64,000 nt of DNA from Tetragonia tetragonoides (taxonomy: Eukaryota > Streptophyta > Magnoliopsida > Caryophyllales > Aizoaceae). Positions 59,401 through 64,000 of this stretch are shown here, one piece after another (position 1 is the stretch's first letter; every line of letters starts with the position of its first letter). The notes under the pieces were generated by a model. The model did no database searches. It saw only the letters and a list, made by a program, of their open reading frames with translations, and was not told the DNA's origin. A program made the position numbers and the translations under genes. The DNA lies in contig CM076140.1 in the NCBI GenBank assembly GCA_038025085.1, forward strand, positions 16,636,001 through 16,700,000, read 5' to 3'.

Positions 59401-62400
59401 AAAATATTGCATTTATTTCAAATTGTATTAAGATAGTTTGAACAAGATAGCCATAGAATTTTTCAACATCTTTAAATGTAGTAATGAGATCAATAAAGAG
59501 TGAATACATCTTTTATATCTATTAAATATTATTGATCCTAAAAATCTAACAGGGTTCCTTTTGTTGAATGAAAGATGTGAAGTTAGAAATGGCCTGCTCG
59601 CTTTCAGGAAAACAAAAGAATGTTTGTTCACTTTGGGCACACAACTACGAATTATGATAAGAATGAAGAACTAGATATATGTCTATAGAAAGTAAGAATA
59701 TCAACTGAGTATGCTGTTTTCATATCACATAAAACTTTCCAGCGTACTCGAATAGATAGAAGAGTAAGAAAAGAGTAAGTAGTACTTGATAGATGGCTAT
59801 CTATAAAAAGTACAACTCAATGTATTTGACAGCCTGAGGTTGCTATTCAATGCCCCTGTTCCTTTACAATTTACAAACCACATAACCACAAAAAATTAAT
59901 GCAAGGAAAGCGAGTGAGAGAAAGCACAATTGTAGACTTTGTAGTACTACTATATAACTAGTTTGCCATGAAAAATAAAGAGAAAAAGATTGACACCCCA
60001 GTTTTATGCATGAGCATTTCATGGATTGTGCAAGGCACAATGCTAGTTTACCACGAAAGACAAAAACAAAAAGATTACTCACCATCTCCCTTTTTACTTG
60101 GTCAAATGACTGCTTATCCAGCTTGTCAATACTAGAACAGATTGTTCTAAACTTTTCTGAAGGAACTCCACAAATATCTAACATTCCGTCTAGCAACTTG
60201 CGATGATTTAGTTTTACCTGCAGGTGTATTTCCCGAAAAAGAAAATTATTACTACTCGTGCAAAAGTGAGTTTCTTGCAAGGTTAAGAAATATGTAAATC
60301 TGTGTGACTTCGAAGAGGGGTTCTTTTTTTTTTTTTTGGGGGGGGGGGGGGACTAGGGTAAAAAAAAAACTACGAGTAAGTCGAAATTTGCACTTATTAC
60401 GTTTCAACTGACAAAGTGATATACATCAGTGCTCCGACAGCAGTGATAGAGTTAAAAACTAAGCATATATACCTCATAGTCACCAATGTTCAATTCGTCA
60501 AGCAACTCGGTTATAATTTTAACAACCTCAAAATCAGGCCCCATCTTCTCATATTGCCCAGCAATGTCAAAATCACATTGATAGAATTCACGATATCTTC
60601 CCTTAGATGGGTTGTCCCTTCTGTAAACTTTAGCAATTTGGTACCTTTTGAAGGATGTAACACTGTTCATTGCCACATATCGAGCAAATGGGACAGTCAA
60701 ATCATATCGCAAAGAACAGAGCTCTCCGCCCTACAATAAGATCAGCACAACCAGAATCATTAAGCAGAAACAAAGGAAACTTAGGTTTTGCAGTTCAAAT
60801 TCAGGATCACAAAATGCATAGGAATTGAAACTGTCAGACAGAAACAAATAGACATAATTATGCCCCAATCCCCATGGTTAAGCTGTGAAGGTTTCAGGCA
60901 AAACTGTGGACGGAGCAAAAGGCAAGGTGTGCAGACATAGTTACATTGTTTAATGGCAAATTCAGATCAATGACACAATAGCAAGAATAACAGATACAGT
61001 TGGAGGATGGTAGGTGAAGAACACAGCTGGTGACCATGCTCAAATCTCTCCCAAATCAAAACCACAAGCTAAGATCAATATAAGTAGAAAGGGTCTGACC
61101 CTTTGCAATGGGAAGCTCAGCATATGAATGGTCATCTCCAAGGTGATTAGAAATTATAATATTGGACCAAAGGATTGGATGTATGAGCCACTTGGATAAT
61201 GAAAATTTCAAGCACTCCAACTTTCAAGGAAAATAACTGACTCTTGAAACAATACAGTTACCTGCCTTTCCAGTCAATAAGTATTCATAGAAGGAGCAAA
61301 TTAGAGAAAAAGTAGAGAGTGTACCTGATCAGCCAAATCATAAATCAATTTTGAATCTTCTCCGTATTTTCCCATGAGAGTCTCTCTTAATTCAAAAACT
61401 GGAGTATCTAAGGCCATCGCACCATGCCTTTTGAAAACTTCTGTTATTATAGAGAATGTTTTTTCCCTCACTGTCATTTGTTCTTTAGCAAAATCACGTG
61501 TACCCTGTTGTGCATTGAAGAATCAGACATGTGTACAAGAGTCCACGAATTCAAGCACGCGCAGAATAACATGCAGTGAAAGCCAAGAAACAAGTTCACA
61601 TGAATACTAAATTTATCGAAAAAGAATGAGTAACCCAAGACACACACAAACACATACACTGCCACATTTCAACTGAACTGCTGATCCAAAACATTACATG
61701 ACTTTTGGGTTAAAAACCAAAAATGAATAGATGTTCTGTTGTGGAAAAAAAAAATAAAACCTAAAGAGGAAATCAATTTCACAAGTATATACACAGACAC
61801 CTTAAAAGACTACAATTGTATGTCTTCTCACGGCAAAAATGGGAAATCTTCAAAAGAATTCTACCAAATATTTGAAGTCAATGCGAAATTTCCTTCTTAT
61901 AATAACCACTAAATGAACTAACACAAAAACTTGTATAAGACGGTATTTCTGTAATTTTTGGTGAGACGAGGGTCACTTTCTACTAAAACATAGGTTATGA
62001 TTCATTCTAAGTGACCCTTACATTTCTAAAAAGTGACCCCCTTTTACTATGAGTTGGTTTCACAGAAGACTTGCTCATGAAGTCTAATAGTCACAATAAC
62101 TTCTTCTTTCTAATTTTTTATTTAGATAACATGGGTATCCAAGCTTTGCTTGACCAATCCCATGGGCCCTGAAAATAGCCACAAGAACTCAACCCTCACT
62201 TCTGTTTCCTTTGGAAGTTTGAGCATAATTTAAATTATATAATGAGCTAATATTAAGACTTAAGAATGAAACCAATAATCCCTGGGAATTGTGCATGCAC
62301 ACTGAAAGTGCATCACAAACGATCTTTTTCACTGACCGGAGAACAATATGGACATTCTAATATGTCACATGGGATAGTATCCCATACGTGGAGCTGACAG

Positions 62401-64000
62401 CAGATAAAAGTGCTTCACAGACTAGCCCATAGGCAGGAAGGGTACAAGAAGCTGGATCTGAAGTCCTTGTATTCAGTTCCTTCTTAGCCGTAGCTTGCAG
62501 ATTTTGTTGAAGGATAATGCTTTAAGGAGATAAACTCATCGCTACACTACTCTTTGTCTTCGGAATATAATGGAGCAAAATCAAAATGGCGCATAAAACT
62601 GTTTGCACTTCTTATTTATTGTGAAGTTGCTGACAGTCATTGCGCTACGGATCAACGGTCAAACGAAAACACCCTCTCTGTTTCCACTGGGTAAGGCTGC
62701 GTACACCCGACCCCCCTCCCAATCCTACTTGCGCGGGACCCACCTTGGAGCCATTGGGGTAATGTTGATGAGCTCAACTCAGGATAAATTCAACCTATTT
62801 GGACTTCTCATACATGGGCAGATAATAGTCCAATTAATTTGCAGCAAACAGACAACCAGCATATGATCAATTTCCATTAACCTCTCCCTTCGAAGAGGCA
62901 AAACCTTCCAGTGACAAAATAATTTCCTCCAGTTACCGGAAATAATTTCTACATTCTACTAATCGAACTTTCACATGAACCGACAATTGAACTTGGCTTC
63001 TGTAGGGAAACAATGGAGAAGAACAAGCCTTATATTCCTTTTTTTGGTCAATAAAAGGCATTTCATTAATCAAGCCTTAATTTCTTATAGGGAAGCATGA
63101 AGAAACAGTGCGAAAGCAAGGTGACACCTAATCAAATGCAAATGTTAGGTATAGCAATTGTAAATAAACTCCAAGACCTCCATAGATATATGTACCCAAA
63201 TAAGGTCAATTTTATTAATGTACTTTTAGTATTAAACACCAATTTATCAATATCACAGTTCATGCAATATGCTTCCCAAATGTAGCATATTACTTTAAAA
63301 ATGTAAAGAACCTCAGCAACAACAACAACAACAACAACAACAACAAAAAAATACGGAAAAAATAAGAGTAAGTATGGAATATATAAGGGGGGAAAGAACC
63401 CTACACATATGACAGTACAAATAATAAGAACAAAAACACCAAACCAATCATAGTTCTATTTTAATTACCTTTGCAAGCTTGGGAAGCCTTCTGCTTTCAT
63501 TGCTTTCTACAATCTCTCTAACCTTCTCTGAGAAAGCCACAAAGACAGGATCCTTGGGATCTAAAAATACCTCAGATACTTTTCGTATACTATCAAACTC
63601 ATAGACTCCATCAAGCAAACCACTTTGCAACCTATCTTTAATAAATTGCAGAATAACTGTTGTTCCCTTTCCTAAAACCTTTTTCCTTTTGTCATTCTTC
63701 TTTTCTGTGCTAGCTTCCCCTCCATTAACCTCTCCCTTCGAAGAGGCAAAACCCTCCAGTGACAAAAAGGCAGTTGTCATCTCCCAGGAAACAACATCCC
63801 TCACCAAGCCAAACAACTCATTGACATTGTGTGCAAACTGACCGTATTCCGCGTCATCAGCAGCTTCTGAGGCCAACTTACAAGTGTCCTTTAGCTTCTG
63901 TTTAGTAGGACAGCTTTTATCAAACAAACTACTCAAATCCAACTGCGAATTACCAACCGAATCAACATTCATCACCACACGGCTTAAGCAAGCCTCACCC
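56401..64000 (-). CDS. Histidyl-tRNA synthetase, cytosolic plant type (N-terminus beyond right edge)
   Basis: Visible minus-strand exons: 64000(edge)-63469, 61504-61325, 60730-60473, 60217-60083, 59203-58922, 57821-57681 and 56706-56401. All junctions are GT-AG in phase 0. The first visible exon is part of a long N-terminal extension ([37 protein letters not shown]). The class II core follows: motif 1 region ([20 protein letters not shown]), [15 protein letters not shown], motif 2 ([20 protein letters not shown]), histidine motifs [14 protein letters not shown] and [11 protein letters not shown], and motif 3 [10 protein letters not shown]. The anticodon-binding domain ([20 protein letters not shown]) ends at the TAA 56403-56401. 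It charges tRNA-His. Intron 5 contains a LINE fragment. Confidence 0.95.
58079..58137. repeat. 29-bp tandem duplication
   Basis: TCAGATTTCAGAATAGGTCT.. is repeated back to back just outside the LINE fragment in the synthetase intron. Confidence 0.8.
58140..58740 (-). mobile_element. LINE ORF2 3' fragment with long G runs
   Basis: Read on the minus strand, frames encode [40 protein letters not shown] and an ILWWCAI/IFWCVWL-type end typical of the LINE zf-RVT region, with frame changes. G runs at 58686-58698 (13) and 58723-58738 (16) lie at its 5' side. It sits in synthetase intron 5. Confidence 0.75.
61928..62080 (+). repeat. Dispersed repeat, TTGTATAAGACGGT family, copy 2
   Basis: Plus-strand counterpart of 44557-44685, sharing AACTTGTATAAGACGGT, TGAGACGAGGGTCA, AAGTGACCC and ATGAGTTGG in the same order. 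It lies in the first visible synthetase intron. Confidence 0.65.
62650..62775 (+). mobile_element. SINE 3'-part (TS-like family)
   Basis: GGTAAGGCTGCGTACACCCG, then CGGGACCCACCTTGGAGC and GGGGTAATGTTGATG, follow the layout of a widespread angiosperm SINE 3' region (GGTAAGG.TGCGTACA...CCC...GGG...TTG repeats). The 5' pol III part is not clear. Family recalled from general knowledge. Confidence 0.5.
63317..63347. repeat. (CAA)n microsatellite in synthetase intron
   Basis: About nine AAC units followed by an A run, just downstream of the first visible exon. Confidence 0.9.

Overview
This is nuclear DNA from a dicot plant. The genes carry many spliced introns, the introns and spacers are AT-rich, and the window is crowded with retrotransposons, MITEs and SINEs. 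Several dispersed repeats resemble families I associate with Caryophyllales (spinach, quinoa, beet), but that placement is an inference. No tRNA, rRNA or CRISPR array was seen.

Host genes from left to right: the 5' end of a hypoxanthine phosphoribosyltransferase gene (minus strand, cut by the left edge); a small secreted six-cysteine prolamin-like/ECA1-type gene; an MRNIP-like zinc-ribbon gene (2841-7111); a poly(A)-binding protein gene (12534-7884, minus); a DUF1475 membrane-protein gene built from an internally duplicated four-exon module (45190-34834, minus); an EMC8/9 gene (49461-55457); and all but the N-terminal part of a cytosolic-type histidyl-tRNA synthetase gene (minus, 56401 to beyond the right edge). 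For the five spliced genes I traced exon junctions by hand. Phases close exactly, apart from one 1-nt discrepancy in the PABP gene and a GC donor in the MRNIP gene.

Between about 13.6 and 31.2 kb lies a strange AT-rich block. Four broken protein genes sit there as two convergent pairs: an Ulp1/C48-protease-like gene (+) against an F-box-like gene (-), then a second F-box-like gene (+) against a FAR1/MULE-type transposase with a SWIM finger (-). Their introns and spacers are saturated with TGAAT/TGAATTCA words while the coding exons are not. I read this as a large decayed MULE-type transposon, or nested MULEs, that carried SUMO- and ubiquitin-type passenger genes. This is the best candidate here for something undescribed. 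Terminal inverted repeats were not found.

Other mobile elements include a young gag-protease-only Copia element with 5-bp target duplications in an MRNIP intron; a second gag-only Copia remnant with its LTRs in inverted orientation in EMC8/9 intron 1; a non-autonomous LTR element with an unrecognised ORF and an AAGCC duplication (46180-48181); a solo LTR in the Ulp1-like intron; three LINE fragments; a SINE with a clean target duplication in PABP intron 1; and two Tourist-like MITEs with TAA duplications. Intron insertions do not interrupt the host reading frames.
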